Below are positions 17,161 to 30,834 of a DNA stretch of 64,000 nucleotides, piece after piece. The notes below the pieces were generated by a model. That model was not told where the DNA came from and did not search any database. It saw nothing but the letters and a program-made list of their open reading frames with translations. The translations under genes and the position numbers were made by a program. This DNA comes from Streptomyces rishiriensis (GTDB taxonomy: Bacteria > Actinomycetota > Actinomycetes > Streptomycetales > Streptomycetaceae): positions 558,001 to 622,000 of the forward strand of contig NZ_JAUSWV010000002.1 in assembly GCF_030815485.1 (NCBI RefSeq), read 5' to 3'. Position 1 is the first letter of the stretch; each line of letters begins with the position of its first letter.

Positions 17161-17763
17161 TCACCCGTACTCCACGGCCGCGTCCAGCAGCCAGTTGGTC
17201 AGGTGGTCGGCGAAGGAGGAGCGAACCAGCACCCAGAACCCCGCCCTGGGCTCGTCACGGGCCACCAGGACGACCTGGGTGCGGGCCAGCGTCGTCTGGG
17301 CGCACCGGCCGGGGCCGAAGGCGCGCGGGTGGAGATCCAGCCGGCAGCCGTGGGCCAGCAGGTCCCGGGCGCGCGGTCCGCCGACCAGGACGGTGGTGCG
17401 CTGGGCGGAGACGTCCGTGACGGACAGCGGGACGCCCCCGGCCGCCGAGCGGATCCGGCTCTCCAGCTCCCGCTGAGAGCCGGGAAGGCCCGCCACCAGC
17501 CACTCGTCGGGGCCGAGCCACGCCGCGCGCAACTCCCCGCCGCGCACGACGGTGTCGGGTTCCAGGGGCAGTTGGAGCCCCAGGGCGAGTCCGACGGCGT
17601 CCGCCGCCGGGCTCTTGGCGTCGAGGCGGACGTTGAGCTGGGTCAGGAAGGGGAGTTCGGCCAGGCGGATGGCGCCCCCGGAAGAGCGTGTCGCGGCGGC
17701 GAGGCGGTCGGCGGCATGCGCCAGAGGGCTGCGCCGCCGTGCGGTCGAAGCGGTGTCAGCCAT
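17161..17763 (-). CDS. soxG: Sarcosine oxidase gamma subunit
   Basis: 200-residue gamma subunit of heterotetrameric sarcosine oxidase, which with alpha, beta and delta turns sarcosine, tetrahydrofolate and oxygen into glycine, 5,10-methylene-THF and hydrogen peroxide. The GLxLPxxP...GPDEWL segment near residues 62-92 and the later RVQVVLVARD-like strand match SoxG. The ATG at 17763 overlaps the end of the soxA part by 8 bases, so translation is likely coupled. Last gene of the dimethylglycine-sarcosine operon; no clear hairpin was found directly after it. Confidence 0.9.
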   Translation of the reverse strand: MADTASTARRRSPLAHAADRLAAATRSSGGAIRLAELPFLTQLNVRLDAKSPAADAVGLALGLQLPLEPDTVVRGGELRAAWLGPDEWLVAGLPGSQRELESRIRSAAGGVPLSVTDVSAQRTTVLVGGPRARDLLAHGCRLDLHPRAFGPGRCAQTTLARTQVVLVARDEPRAGFWVLVRSSFADHLTNWLLDAAVEYG

Positions 17764-20700
17764 CGCGACGGGCTCCCTCGGGGTCGTAGAGGACGGGGCT
17801 CGCCACCGTCACCGGAACCAGCCGGTCGCCCACGGGGGCGTACAGACGTTCACCGATACGGTCCCGGCCGCCCTTGACCAGGGCGAGCGCGAAGGTCCGG
17901 CCGAGGGCGGCACTGCGGTAGCTGGAGGTGACATGGCCGAGCATCGGGACGGGCGGCGCGGGCAGCACGCTGTCGGCGACCAGGTGGGTTCCCTCGGGCA
18001 GCAACGTCTCCGGGTCCTGCGGCAGCAGGCCCACCAGGTGCTTGCGGTCGGCGCGGACGGTGTCGGCTCGGGCGTACGAGCGCTTGCCGATGAAGTCGGG
18101 CTTCTTCTTCGACACCGCCCAGCCCATCCCGAGGTCCTGCGGGGTGACCGTGCCGTCGCTGTCCTGGCCGATGATCGGGTAGCCCTTCTCGGCCCGCAGG
18201 ACGTGCATGGCCTCCGTGCCGTAGGGCGTGATGCCGTACGGCGCGCCCGCCTCGTACAGCGCCTCCCACAGGGCGAGGGCCTCCCACGGGGACACGTTGA
18301 TCTCGTAGGCGAGTTCGCCGGAGAAGCTGATCCGGCACACCCTGGCCCCGATGCCCGCGACCGTCGTGTCCCGCCACGCCATGAACGGGAAGTCGTCGTT
18401 GGAGACGGCCAGCCCGGGCGCGAGCGAGCCGAGGACCTCGCGGGAACGCGGACCGACGAGGGCGACGGTCGCCCACTGCTCGGTGACCGAGGTGCAGTGG
18501 ACGCGGAGTTCGGGCCACTCGGTCTGGAGCCACTCCTCCATCCAGTCCAGTACCGCGGCCGCGTTGCCCGTGGTGGTGGTGACCAGGAAGCGGTCCCGGG
18601 CGAGACGGATGACCGTTCCGTCGTCGAAGATCATGCCGTCCAGGCGGCACATGACGCCGTAGCGGATCATGCCGACCTTCAGCGTACCGATCATGTTGGT
18701 GTAGAGCCGGTCGAGGAAGACGGCGGCGTCCGGACCCTGTACGTCGATCTTGCCGAGGGTGGAGGCGTCCATGAGGGCGACGCCCTCGCGGGCGGCGGCG
18801 CATTCCCTCAGGACGGCCGCCCGCATGTCCTCGCCGTCCCGCGGGTAGTACCAGGGCCGTTTCCACTGGCCGACGTTCTCGAACAGGGCGCCGTGCTCGA
18901 CATGCCACGCGTGGACGGCGGTCGTGCGGACCGGGTCGGACAGCACGCCTCGGTCGCGGCCGGCGAGGGCGGCGAAGGAGACGGGGACGTACGGCGGCCG
19001 GAACGTGGGCAGACCGAGCGCCGAGACGTCCACCCCGAGGAGTTCGGCGACGATCCCGCTCGCCAGCACGCCGCCCGTCTTGCCCTGGTCGTTGGCGGTG
19101 CCGGCCGTGGTGTAGCGCTTGGTGTGCTCGACCGAGCGCAGGCCCGCCCCGGTCGCCCGCGTCAGGTCGTCGACCGTGACATCGCGCTGGAGGTCGACGA
19201 ACCGGGGGGCTCCGGTGGACGTGGGGACGGCGAACACCTGCATGGGCGGGGTGTGCGGCGGGGTGACGACGGCCGGAAGGGGCGGCGTCTCGGCGGGGTA
19301 CCCCTCCGCCTCGACCGCGCGGGCGCCGGCCGCGGCGCCCTGTGCGAGGGCCGCGGCGAGATCGAAGACCCCGCAGGCGCCGCCCACGGCCTCCACCGCC
19401 TGCCGGCAGCTGTCGGGAACGAACGTGCCGAGCACCTCGTCGTGGCGGAGCTTGCCGCCCGCCTGGCTGAACAGATGCGCCACGGGGTTCCAGCCGCCGG
19501 AGACCAGGAGCAGATCCACGGCGAACTCCCGGCGCGGCAGGGCCGCTTGTCGCGCCTCGGGCTCACCGTACGGGGCGACCGTCACGGCGGTGAGGCGAGT
19601 CCCGCCCGCCGTGTCCGTGACCGCATGCCCGGCCAGCACCTCGATCCCGGCGGACCGGGCGCGCTCGGCCCACTCCCCCGGCTCGGCCCGGGTGTCGACG
19701 ATCGCCGCGATGGCCACGCCCGCCGCCGCCAGGTCGAGTGCGGCGGCGTAGGCACTGTCGTTGGTGGTGAACACGACCGCGTGCCGGCCGGGCAGCACCG
19801 CGTACCGGTGCAGGTACGTCCGGGCCGAGGCGGCCAGCATCACGCCGGGGCGGTCGTTGTCGCCGAAGGCCAGCGAGCGTTCGTGGGCGCCGGTCGCGAG
19901 GACGACGCGCCGGGCGCGGATCCGCCAGCCCCGCTCGCGGGAGACCTGCTGGGGGGCCTCGGCGCCGAGGTGGCCGGTGCGGCGCTCGACGGCGAGGAGG
20001 TGGTTGTCGTCGTAGTGGCCGAAGACGGTGGTGCGCGGCAGGACGCGGACCTCGGGGGCGGCTTCGAGCCGTGCGCGCGTCGCCTCCACCCAGTCGAGGT
20101 GGTCGCCGGTGCCGAGCAGACTGCCGCCGGGTTCCGGCTGGTCGTCGGCGAGGATGACGCGGGCGCCGCTCCTCGCGGCCGCCGCGGCGGCCGCGAGGCC
20201 GGCCGGGCCCGCGCCGACGACCAGCAGGTCGCAGTGGGCGTGTACGGCGTCGTAGCGGGCGGGGTCCGGTGCGGTGGCCAGCCGGCCCTGACCGGAGAGG
20301 CTCGTCGCGACGAGACCGTCGTACAGCTCGACCGTCGTCGCGGGGAGCATCGGCTCGGGGAAGGGCTCCTCGATCTGGACGACGGCGTTGGGTTCCTCCA
20401 CGCCGGCGGAGAAGATCCCGCGGGGTCGGCCCAGTCTGATGCTGGTCGCCGTCGCGATGACGCCGTCGGCGAGGAGCGCGGAGGCGAGGGTGTCGCCTCG
20501 GTAGCCCTGGTGGTCGGTGCCGTCGAAGGTGAACGTGAGGGGGGTGTCGCGGTCGATTCGGCCACCGTCGGCGAGGCGGTGCGGACGGCTCCTGAGCCGC
20601 GCAGCGGGCTCGGCCCCCAGGCCCCCGTCGGTCCCTGAAGGGGCCTCGTTCTCATCCTCGGGCGCCGGACGGGCGGGAAGGGCCGGACCGGAATCCACCG

Positions 20701-21052
20701 TGACCGGACGGGCTGGAACGGCCGGGCCGGTGACCGTCGTGACCGGACGGGGATCGGGAGCGGGCGGTCCGGGCTCCGTGATGGTCGGGCGTGTCTCCCC
20801 CGCTCTGTACACCGCCAGGATCTGGTTCGTCGACGTGTCCCGTACCGCGTTGAACCACTTGCGGCAGCCCGCCGCGTGGCTCCAGCGTTCGGCGAAGGGG
20901 CCCTTGGGGTTGTCCCGGAAGAAGAGGTAGCGCGCCCACTCCTCGTCGGTGAGGGCGGCGGGGTCCTCGGGGTGAGGGACGTGCGCCTGGCCGCCGTAGT
21001 GGAACTCGGCCTCGTCGCGGGGCCCGCACCACGGGCAGGAAATGAGCAGCAT
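17756..21052 (-). CDS. soxA: Fused sarcosine oxidase delta-alpha subunit (SoxD-SoxA)
   Basis: One open frame of 1098 residues carries SoxD and SoxA, normally two proteins. Residues 1-90 are a full SoxD: Cys6 and Cys9 (CPWC) and a later Cys63, the zinc site, ending near YRAGETRP. A linker of about 70 residues, rich in Pro/Ala and containing two copies of a GPAxPARP motif, joins the SoxA part, which begins near RLADGGRIDR at 159. SoxA shows an FAD/NAD-binding GAGPAGLAAA motif and a C-terminal aminomethyltransferase domain that binds folate. No stop separates them; the only in-frame internal start candidate (GTG at codon 119) has no ribosome-binding site. ATG 21052 follows GGGAG and lies 11 bases after soxB. 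Confidence 0.9.
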   Translation of the reverse strand: MLLISCPWCGPRDEAEFHYGGQAHVPHPEDPAALTDEEWARYLFFRDNPKGPFAERWSHAAGCRKWFNAVRDTSTNQILAVYRAGETRPTITEPGPPAPDPRPVTTVTGPAVPARPVTVDSGPALPARPAPEDENEAPSGTDGGLGAEPAARLRSRPHRLADGGRIDRDTPLTFTFDGTDHQGYRGDTLASALLADGVIATATSIRLGRPRGIFSAGVEEPNAVVQIEEPFPEPMLPATTVELYDGLVATSLSGQGRLATAPDPARYDAVHAHCDLLVVGAGPAGLAAAAAAARSGARVILADDQPEPGGSLLGTGDHLDWVEATRARLEAAPEVRVLPRTTVFGHYDDNHLLAVERRTGHLGAEAPQQVSRERGWRIRARRVVLATGAHERSLAFGDNDRPGVMLAASARTYLHRYAVLPGRHAVVFTTNDSAYAAALDLAAAGVAIAAIVDTRAEPGEWAERARSAGIEVLAGHAVTDTAGGTRLTAVTVAPYGEPEARQAALPRREFAVDLLLVSGGWNPVAHLFSQAGGKLRHDEVLGTFVPDSCRQAVEAVGGACGVFDLAAALAQGAAAGARAVEAEGYPAETPPLPAVVTPPHTPPMQVFAVPTSTGAPRFVDLQRDVTVDDLTRATGAGLRSVEHTKRYTTAGTANDQGKTGGVLASGIVAELLGVDVSALGLPTFRPPYVPVSFAALAGRDRGVLSDPVRTTAVHAWHVEHGALFENVGQWKRPWYYPRDGEDMRAAVLRECAAAREGVALMDASTLGKIDVQGPDAAVFLDRLYTNMIGTLKVGMIRYGVMCRLDGMIFDDGTVIRLARDRFLVTTTTGNAAAVLDWMEEWLQTEWPELRVHCTSVTEQWATVALVGPRSREVLGSLAPGLAVSNDDFPFMAWRDTTVAGIGARVCRISFSGELAYEINVSPWEALALWEALYEAGAPYGITPYGTEAMHVLRAEKGYPIIGQDSDGTVTPQDLGMGWAVSKKKPDFIGKRSYARADTVRADRKHLVGLLPQDPETLLPEGTHLVADSVLPAPPVPMLGHVTSSYRSAALGRTFALALVKGGRDRIGERLYAPVGDRLVPVTVASPVLYDPEGARRDG

Positions 21053-21063
21053 CGTTCGGCTCC

Positions 21064-22296
21064 CTAGTGGGCCACCGCGGCCGCGCCGTGCTCGTCGACG
21101 AGCGCGCCGGTGGTGAAACGGTCGAGCGAGAAGGGGGCGTTGAGGGGATGGGGTGTGTCGTGGGCGATGGTGTGGGCGTAGACCCACCCGACGCCCGGAG
21201 TGGCCTTGAAACCTCCCGTGCCCCAACCGCAGTTGAGGTAGAGGTTGCCGACCGGGCCGAGGCCGACGATCGGCGAGGCGTCCGGGCTGACGTCGACGAT
21301 GCCGCCCCAGGTGCGCAGCACATGGGCACGGGCGAAGACCGGGAAGAGTTCCAGGGCGGCGGACATCTGCTCTTCGATGATGTGGAAGGCGCCGCGCTGG
21401 GTGTAGGAGTTGTACGCGTCGATGCCGGCGCCCATCACCAGCTCGCCCTTGTGCGCCTGGCTGACGTACACGTGGACGGCGTTGGACATGACCACGGTGG
21501 GGTGGACCGGCTCCAGGAGTTCGGAGACCAGGGCCTGCAAGGGGTGGCTCTGGAGGGGGAGTTCGATGCCGGCCATGGCCGCGAGGACCGAGGTGTGGCC
21601 TGCGGAGCACAGGGCCACCTTGCCCGCGGCGATGGGTCCCCGGGTGGTCTGTACGCCGACCACCCGGCCGCCGACCACGTCAAGGCCCGTGACCTCGCAG
21701 TTCTGGATGATGTCGATGCCGGCGGCGTCCGCGGAGCGGGCGAAGCCCCAGGCGACGTAGTCGTGCTTGGCGATGCCGGCGCGCGGCTGGTAGGTGCCGC
21801 CGAGAACCGGGTAGCGCACGTCCGGGGAGATGTTGACGATGGGGCAGACCTCTTTGACCTGCTCGGCGTCGAGCCACTCGGCGTCGACGCCGTTGAGCCG
21901 GTTGGCCTCGACGCGGCGCACGCTGTCCCGGACGTCCTGGAGGCTGTGGGCGAGGTTGAGCACGCCACGCTGTGAGAAGAGGATCGGGTAGTCGAGCTCT
22001 TCGGCCAGCCCTTCCCAGAGTTTGAGGGCGTGCTCGTAGATGCCGGCGCTCGCGTCCCACAGGTAGTTGGAGCGGATGATCGTGGTGTTGCGGGCCATGT
22101 TGCCGCCGCCCAGCCAGCCCTTCTCCAACACCGCGACGTCGGTGATGCCGTGGTTCCTCGCCAGGTAGTGGGCGGTGGCCAGGCCGTGACCGCCGCCACC
22201 GACGACGATCACGTCGTACGACCGCTTGGGCTCGGGGTTGCGCCAGAGCCGGTCGGGGTGGTCGGGGAGGTCGGCGCCGGGGGTGCTGGGGCTCAT
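21064..22296 (-). CDS. soxB: Sarcosine oxidase beta subunit
   Basis: 410-residue flavoprotein subunit that demethylates sarcosine and carries the covalent FMN and the FAD site. The dinucleotide motif [11 protein letters not shown] begins near residue 32; the segment HPLQALVSE and the later [12 protein letters not shown] match the family. The ATG at 22296 begins the second gene of the operon, 123 bases after the dimethylglycine oxidase stop; that short gap shows no gene of its own. Order oxidase-soxB-soxDA-soxG suits stepwise demethylation from dimethylglycine to glycine. Confidence 0.94.
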   Translation of the reverse strand: MSPSTPGADLPDHPDRLWRNPEPKRSYDVIVVGGGGHGLATAHYLARNHGITDVAVLEKGWLGGGNMARNTTIIRSNYLWDASAGIYEHALKLWEGLAEELDYPILFSQRGVLNLAHSLQDVRDSVRRVEANRLNGVDAEWLDAEQVKEVCPIVNISPDVRYPVLGGTYQPRAGIAKHDYVAWGFARSADAAGIDIIQNCEVTGLDVVGGRVVGVQTTRGPIAAGKVALCSAGHTSVLAAMAGIELPLQSHPLQALVSELLEPVHPTVVMSNAVHVYVSQAHKGELVMGAGIDAYNSYTQRGAFHIIEEQMSAALELFPVFARAHVLRTWGGIVDVSPDASPIVGLGPVGNLYLNCGWGTGGFKATPGVGWVYAHTIAHDTPHPLNAPFSLDRFTTGALVDEHGAAAVAH

Positions 22297-22419
22297 CGGA
22301 CGGCTCCGTCATACGAGAGGTGCGGATACGGGTGCTCGGCCCCGCGGGCGCCGGTGCGGGCGCACGCGGCGAGATGCGGCTCGGGCGGCAGGACGGGCGC
22401 GAGCACGTCGGCTGCCCGC

Positions 22420-24924
<2,505 letters not shown>

Positions 24925-24994
24925 TCAATGTGCCCGTCGCGGACAGAGGGTGTCAAGGGGTCCGGTGACGTCGGGAAACAGCCCGGAACGCGGC

Positions 24995-25042
24995 GATGCC
25001 CGGCGGGCGGCGCACACAGGTGCACACCGCCCGCCGGGCATC
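24995..25042 (-). terminator. Terminator hairpin after proX
   Basis: GATGCCCGGCGGGCGG (24995-25010) pairs perfectly over 16 bases with 25027-25042, around a 16-base loop. It begins 22 bases beyond the proX stop and insulates the transporter operon from the dimethylglycine oxidase promoter. Confidence 0.8.
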
Positions 25043-25064
25043 TCGGACCGCCTTGCGACGTCGG

Positions 25065-26051
25065 CTACTTGATCCAGGCGTCGACCTTGTCGCGGTTGGC
25101 CTCCACCCACTTCTTGGCCGCCGCGTCCGGCGACAGCTTGTCCACCGCGATGTACTTGGCCACGGTGTTCTGGTCGTCGTTCGTCCAGTGGAACTTCTTC
25201 ACCAGGTCGTAGGCCGGGCTGCCGGACTTCGCGAACCGGGCGCTGACGATCTTGTCCAGGTCGTAGACCGGATAGTCACAGGCGATCTTCGCCGCGTCGG
25301 CGTCGCATCCCGTCATGTAGGCGGGCAGTTCGACCTTCACCAACGGCACCTCGGACAGGAACCACTGCGGCTCGTAGAAGTAGCCGATCACCCATTCCTT
25401 GTTCTTCTCCGCCTTGCGGAAGGACTGGATGAGCGCGGTCTCGCTGCCCGCGTACACCACCTTGAAGTCCAGCTTCAGGTTCTTCACCAGCGCCTCGTCG
25501 TTGGTGACGTACGACGGGTCCCCGTCCAGGAGTTGACCCTTGCCGCCGGACTCGGAGGTCTTGAAGTTCGCCGCGTACTTGTCGAGGTTCTTCCAGTCGG
25601 TGATGTCCGGGTGCGCCTTGGCCAGCCACGGCGGCACGTACCAGCCGATGATGCCCTCGTTGCCGGTGGAGCCGGCCGCCACGGCGGTCTTCTGCTGGGT
25701 GATGTACTTCTTCTTCAGATCGTCGTGGCCCCAGTTCTCCAGGACGGCGTCGACCTCGCCGGTCCCGAAGCCCTGCCAGGCGATCTCCTCCTTCAGGTCC
25801 TTCTTGTCGACCGTGCAGCCGAGGTCGTGCTGCGCGACATAGGCGACGACCGCGGCGTCCGCCTCGTAACCCACCCACGGGTTGACCGCGAGGTTGAAGG
25901 TGCCGCACTTGCCCGAGCTGCCGGAGCCGCCCGGATCCGCGGAGTCGTCACCGACCTTCGCGCCGCCGCAGGCGGTCAGGGTCAGCCCGATGACGGTCGC
26001 GACGGCTGCGCCGGCCATGCCGGTTCTCCGCTGTCGTACTCGTGTGGCCAT
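25065..26051 (-). CDS. proX: Glycine betaine/quaternary amine ABC transporter, substrate-binding lipoprotein
   Basis: 328-residue binding protein with a lipoprotein signal peptide: the lipobox LTAC places the lipidated Cys at 28, so it sits on the outer face of the membrane. The mature domain begins FNLAVNPWVGYEAD and is rich in Trp and Tyr (GWYVPPW, PQW), as in OpuAC/ProX proteins whose aromatic box binds trimethylammonium groups. ATG 26051 follows AGGAG by seven bases; the gap to proW is only 11 bases. Last gene of the betB-proV-proW-proX operon. Confidence 0.92.
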   Translation of the reverse strand: MATRVRQRRTGMAGAAVATVIGLTLTACGGAKVGDDSADPGGSGSSGKCGTFNLAVNPWVGYEADAAVVAYVAQHDLGCTVDKKDLKEEIAWQGFGTGEVDAVLENWGHDDLKKKYITQQKTAVAAGSTGNEGIIGWYVPPWLAKAHPDITDWKNLDKYAANFKTSESGGKGQLLDGDPSYVTNDEALVKNLKLDFKVVYAGSETALIQSFRKAEKNKEWVIGYFYEPQWFLSEVPLVKVELPAYMTGCDADAAKIACDYPVYDLDKIVSARFAKSGSPAYDLVKKFHWTNDDQNTVAKYIAVDKLSPDAAAKKWVEANRDKVDAWIK

Positions 26052-26062
26052 GCTGGTGCTCC

Positions 26063-28035
26063 TTATGCGCTCGCGCGTCGCGCCGCTGCCTGGGTGATCC
26101 GGTCGAACATGACTCCGAGAAGGACGATGGCGAGTCCCGCCGCGAGCCCCTTCCCGTACAGCTGCCCCTGCGAGAAACCGGCCACGACGTCGTAGCCGAG
26201 GGCGCCCGCTCCCACGAGGCCGCCCACCACAACCATCGACAGCACGTAGATCAGGCCCTGGTTGGTCGCGAGCGTCAGGGCACCGCGTGACATCGGCAGT
26301 TGGACCTTGGTGATGATCTGCCAGGTGTTGCACCCGGCGGACGTGGCCGCCTCGACGGTGGTCTCGGGCACGGCCCGCACCCCGTCGGCGACGATCTTGA
26401 TGGCGACCGGCGCCGCGTAGACGATCGCGGCGACGATGGCCGTGAAGCGGGTCGCGCCGAACAGCGCCAGGAACGGCACGAGATAGACGAACGGCGGCAT
26501 GACCTGCGCAGCGTCCAGGGTGGGCCGCAGCAGCCGGTCCACGAGCGGACTGCGCCCCATCCACACCCCGAGGACCACGCCGAGCAGCATGACCAGCACC
26601 GTCGCCACGAGGGTCGACGCCAGCGTCGTCATGGCGTCCGACCACAGGCCGGTGCCGACCAGCAGACCCAGGCAGACGGCCGTGGTGACGCCTGCCCGCA
26701 GGCCACCGAGCACGGCGCCCAGCGCGATCAGCACCACGCTCACGAGCCACCACGGGGAGTCGGTGAGCAGCGACTGGAACGGGTTGAGCAGGCCGTTGGT
26801 GACGCCGTCCCGGAAGGCGTTGGTCAGGCCCGACAGGTCGTCCTGCGCCCAGCCGGTCGCCGAGTCCGCCGCGCTCGCGACGGAGCTGCCGACGCCGCCG
26901 TCACCGGGGAACTCCGCCGCCCACAGATAGGTGTGCGACAGGTAGACGAGGACGACCGTGACCACCGCGCCCGCGCCCAGCAGCGGTCTGCGCCATCCGA
27001 GGAGGCGATGGTTCGAACGCCGTGCCGTTTCCGCGCGGGCACTGGCCGCGGTGGTGACCCGGTCGAGGACGATCGCCATGACGACGATGGCGAGCCCCGC
27101 GTTGAAGGCCGTCCCCACGTCGAGCGACTGGAGTGCCTGGACGACGGTCTTGCCGAGGCCGGGCGCGTCGATCAGGGCGGCGATGGTCACCATGGCCAGG
27201 GCTGCCATGATCGACTGGTTGACGCCCATCACCACGGTCCGCTTGGACATGGGCAGCAGGACCTTCAGCAGTGCCTGCCGCCGGGTCGCGCCCAGCGATT
27301 CGGCGGCCTCTACGGTGGCCTGCGGCACGGAACGGATGGCGTGCGCGGTGATGCGGATCGCGGGCGGCGCCGCGTAGATCACGGTGGCGATCGTGGCGGA
27401 GGCCCCGCCGATCAGGAAGAACAGGGTCAGCGGGGCGAGGTAGACGAAGGTCGGCATCGTCTGCATGAAGTCCAGAAAGGGCGTCACGATCCGGTCGACC
27501 CGGTCCGACAGCCCCGCCCACACGCCCAGCGGGATCGCGAACAGCAGCGCCACGAAGACCGCGGAGAGGGTGAGCGACAGGGTGTCCATGCTTTCCTGCC
27601 ACAGACCCTGCAGGCCGAGGAAGGTGAAGCCCGCCACGGCCAGCAGGGCGACCCGCCAGTTGCCGACGGCCCAGGAGACGTAGCCCACGACGGCGACGAC
27701 GCCGAGCCAGCCGATCTGCGGAAGGGGACGGCCTGCGGACGGCTGTGAGATCAGGTGCTGGATGAAGGTCACCAGGTTGTCGATGACCAGGCGGATCTCG
27801 TTGAAGAAGTAGAGGAACAGCGGGTTGGAGTTGCGGTCCGCGCCGATGGAGTCGTTGACGTCGTTGAACCACCGGTGCAGGCCGGTGAGGTCCGCCGCCG
27901 CCAGGGTCAGCGTCTGCTGTCCGCGCAGGACGACGAAGAGGAGCAGCCAGGCCACCAGGATCGCGGCCGCCACCGTGCGCCGGCGGACCTTGCGCACGCC
28001 GGCCAGGGGGGCGGACTTCTCCAGGGCGACGGCCA

Positions 28036-28036
<1 letters not shown>
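26063..28036 (-). CDS. proW: Glycine betaine ABC transporter permease, tandem double-domain form
   Basis: 657-residue inner-membrane permease holding two complete MetI-like permease domains in one chain (about 150-330 and 465-650); each has the EAA loop that contacts the ATPase ([13 protein letters not shown] and [13 protein letters not shown]). The two halves are joined by a long extracytoplasmic stretch. Such duplicated permeases act as a single-chain heterodimer. The ATG at 28036 overlaps the proV stop as ATGA, so translation is coupled. Because proV carries a one-base frameshift, ribosomes that do not correct it would read straight into this gene in frame. Confidence 0.92.
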
Positions 28037-29125
<1,089 letters not shown>

Positions 29126-29145
29126 GATCGACCTCTCTTCGGCAT

Positions 29146-30615
29146 TCAGCCGCGGAACCAGTGCTGCGGCCGGGGTTGGATGTTCTGCCAGATGTGTTTG
29201 GGCTCCCGGTACTCGTTCAGGCCGGTCGGTCCCAGCTCCCGGCCCACGCCCGAATGCCCGAAGCCACCCCATTCCGCCTGCGGCACGTAGGGGTGGTAGT
29301 CGTTGATCCACACCGTTCCGTGGCGCAGCCGCCGGGCCACCCGCTGGGCCTTGCCGGCGTCCTGCGTCCACACGGCACCGGCCAGGCCGTACTCGGTGTC
29401 GTTGGCGATCCGCACGGCGTCGTCCTCGTCGGTGAAGCGCTCGACGGTGAGCACGGGCCCGAAGGACTCCTCGTGCACGACGCGCATGTCCTGCCGGCAC
29501 TCGTCGAGGACGGTCGGCGGGTAGTAGAAGCCGTCGGCCAGGGCCGGGTCGCCGGGCCGTTCCCCGCCGCAGCGCAGCACCGCGCCCTCGGCGAGGCCCG
29601 CCGCGACGTACGCCTCGACCTTCTCCCGGTGCCGCGCGGAGATCAGCGCTCCGGTCTCGGCCTCGGGGTCGAAGGGCCCGCCGAGACGGATCCGCCGGGC
29701 GCGGCGGACGATCTCGTCGACGAGCCGGTCGTGCAGCGAGTCCTCCACGATCAGCCGGGCGCCGGCCGAGCAGACCTGTCCGGAATGCAGAAAGACGGCC
29801 GTGAGAGCGAAGTCCACGGCCGTCTCGAAGTCGGCGTCGGCGAAGATCACATCGGGGTTCTTGCCGCCGAGTTCCAGCGCCACCTTTTTCACGGTCGCCG
29901 CCGCGGTGGCCATGATCCGTCTGCCGGTCTCCAGGCCGCCGGTGAAGGAGACCATGTCGACGGCGGGATGCTCGGAGAGCGGGGCGCCGGCCTCGGGCCC
30001 GGCGCCCAGGACGAGGTTGGCGGCGCCGGCCGGAAGTCCGGCCTCCGCCAGCGCCTTCATCAGCAGGATCGAGGTGGAGGGAGTGAGTTCACTGGGCTTG
30101 AGGATGATCGTGTTGCCGGCCAGCAGGGCCGGGGCGACCTTCCAACTCGCTTGCAGCAGCGGATAGTTCCAGGGTGTGATCAGCCCGCACACGCCGATCG
30201 GCTCGTAGACGACGCGGCTGACGGCGTCGTCGCGGCCGGTGTCGATCACCCGGCCGCCGTCGGTGCCGCCGATCCCGCCGTAGTAGCGGAAGCAGGAGAC
30301 GACGTCGGCGATGTCGTACTCGCTCTCCACCAGCCGTTTTCCGGTGTCCAGCGACTCCGCGCGGGCGAACTCCTTGGCATCGCGCTCGATGATTTCGGCG
30401 GTGCGCAGCAGCAGCGCGCCGCGCTCCCGCTCGGCGGTGCGCGGCCAGGGTCCCTCGTCGAACGCGCGGCGGGCGGCGGCGATCGCCGCCTCGGTGTCGG
30501 GGCGCGTCCCTTCCGAGACGATCGCGGTGAGGGACCCGTCGGCGGGGCAGCGGATCTCGCGGCGCCCGCCGGCCGACGGGTCCCGCCATTCCCCAGCCAC
30601 ATACAGGTCTGCCAC
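29146..30615 (-). CDS. betB: Betaine aldehyde dehydrogenase
   Basis: 489-residue NAD(P)-dependent aldehyde dehydrogenase. Seen: oxyanion Asn150 (PWNYPL), general base Glu248 (ELGGKNPD) and nucleophile Cys282 (SGQVCSAG); SFTGGLETG carries the cofactor loop. It would oxidise betaine aldehyde from choline dehydrogenase to glycine betaine. I chose GTG 30615 ([10 protein letters not shown]), with AAGGG upstream, because the longer start at 30657 would overlap the putative IclR operator and adds an atypical N-terminus. First gene of an operon with the betaine transporter. Another amine-derived aldehyde is possible, but the block points to betaine. Confidence 0.9.
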   Translation of the reverse strand: MADLYVAGEWRDPSAGGRREIRCPADGSLTAIVSEGTRPDTEAAIAAARRAFDEGPWPRTAERERGALLLRTAEIIERDAKEFARAESLDTGKRLVESEYDIADVVSCFRYYGGIGGTDGGRVIDTGRDDAVSRVVYEPIGVCGLITPWNYPLLQASWKVAPALLAGNTIILKPSELTPSTSILLMKALAEAGLPAGAANLVLGAGPEAGAPLSEHPAVDMVSFTGGLETGRRIMATAAATVKKVALELGGKNPDVIFADADFETAVDFALTAVFLHSGQVCSAGARLIVEDSLHDRLVDEIVRRARRIRLGGPFDPEAETGALISARHREKVEAYVAAGLAEGAVLRCGGERPGDPALADGFYYPPTVLDECRQDMRVVHEESFGPVLTVERFTDEDDAVRIANDTEYGLAGAVWTQDAGKAQRVARRLRHGTVWINDYHPYVPQAEWGGFGHSGVGRELGPTGLNEYREPKHIWQNIQPRPQHWFRG

Positions 30616-30641
30616 GCGCCCATGCCCTTCAGCCGAAATAC

Positions 30642-30658
30642 GTTGCGCATCATGCATT
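30642..30658. promoter_or_regulatory. Putative IclR operator, betB-transporter operon
   Basis: GTTGC-GCATCAT-GCATT matches the 17-bp palindrome at 8 of 10 defined positions and lies 27 bases upstream of the chosen betB start. Confidence 0.4.
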
Positions 30659-30804
30659 CAATTGCTCGTGATGGAACACCTTGACGAACGCCACCAACCT
30701 GCGTCAAGGGTTTGGCCGATGACGATTTCGCCGGGCGGGCACTTGTGCGGCCACCCTTGACCGAAAGCGGCGCCGGATCGACCATGTTGCGTATCGCTCA
30801 CCTT

Positions 30805-30821
30805 GTTGTGTATTACGCACC
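30805..30821. promoter_or_regulatory. Putative IclR operator, purU
   Basis: GTTGT-GTATTAC-GCACC matches at 8 of 10 defined positions, 13 bases upstream of the purU start. A further GTTGC half-site stands at 30786-30790. Confidence 0.4.
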
Positions 30822-30834
30822 GCCGGAGGTCGCT

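Noticed and set aside
20690..20702. Internal GTG as a separate start for SoxA
   Set aside because: It is in frame at codon 119 of the fusion but has no ribosome-binding site and would still leave a long atypical N-terminus.
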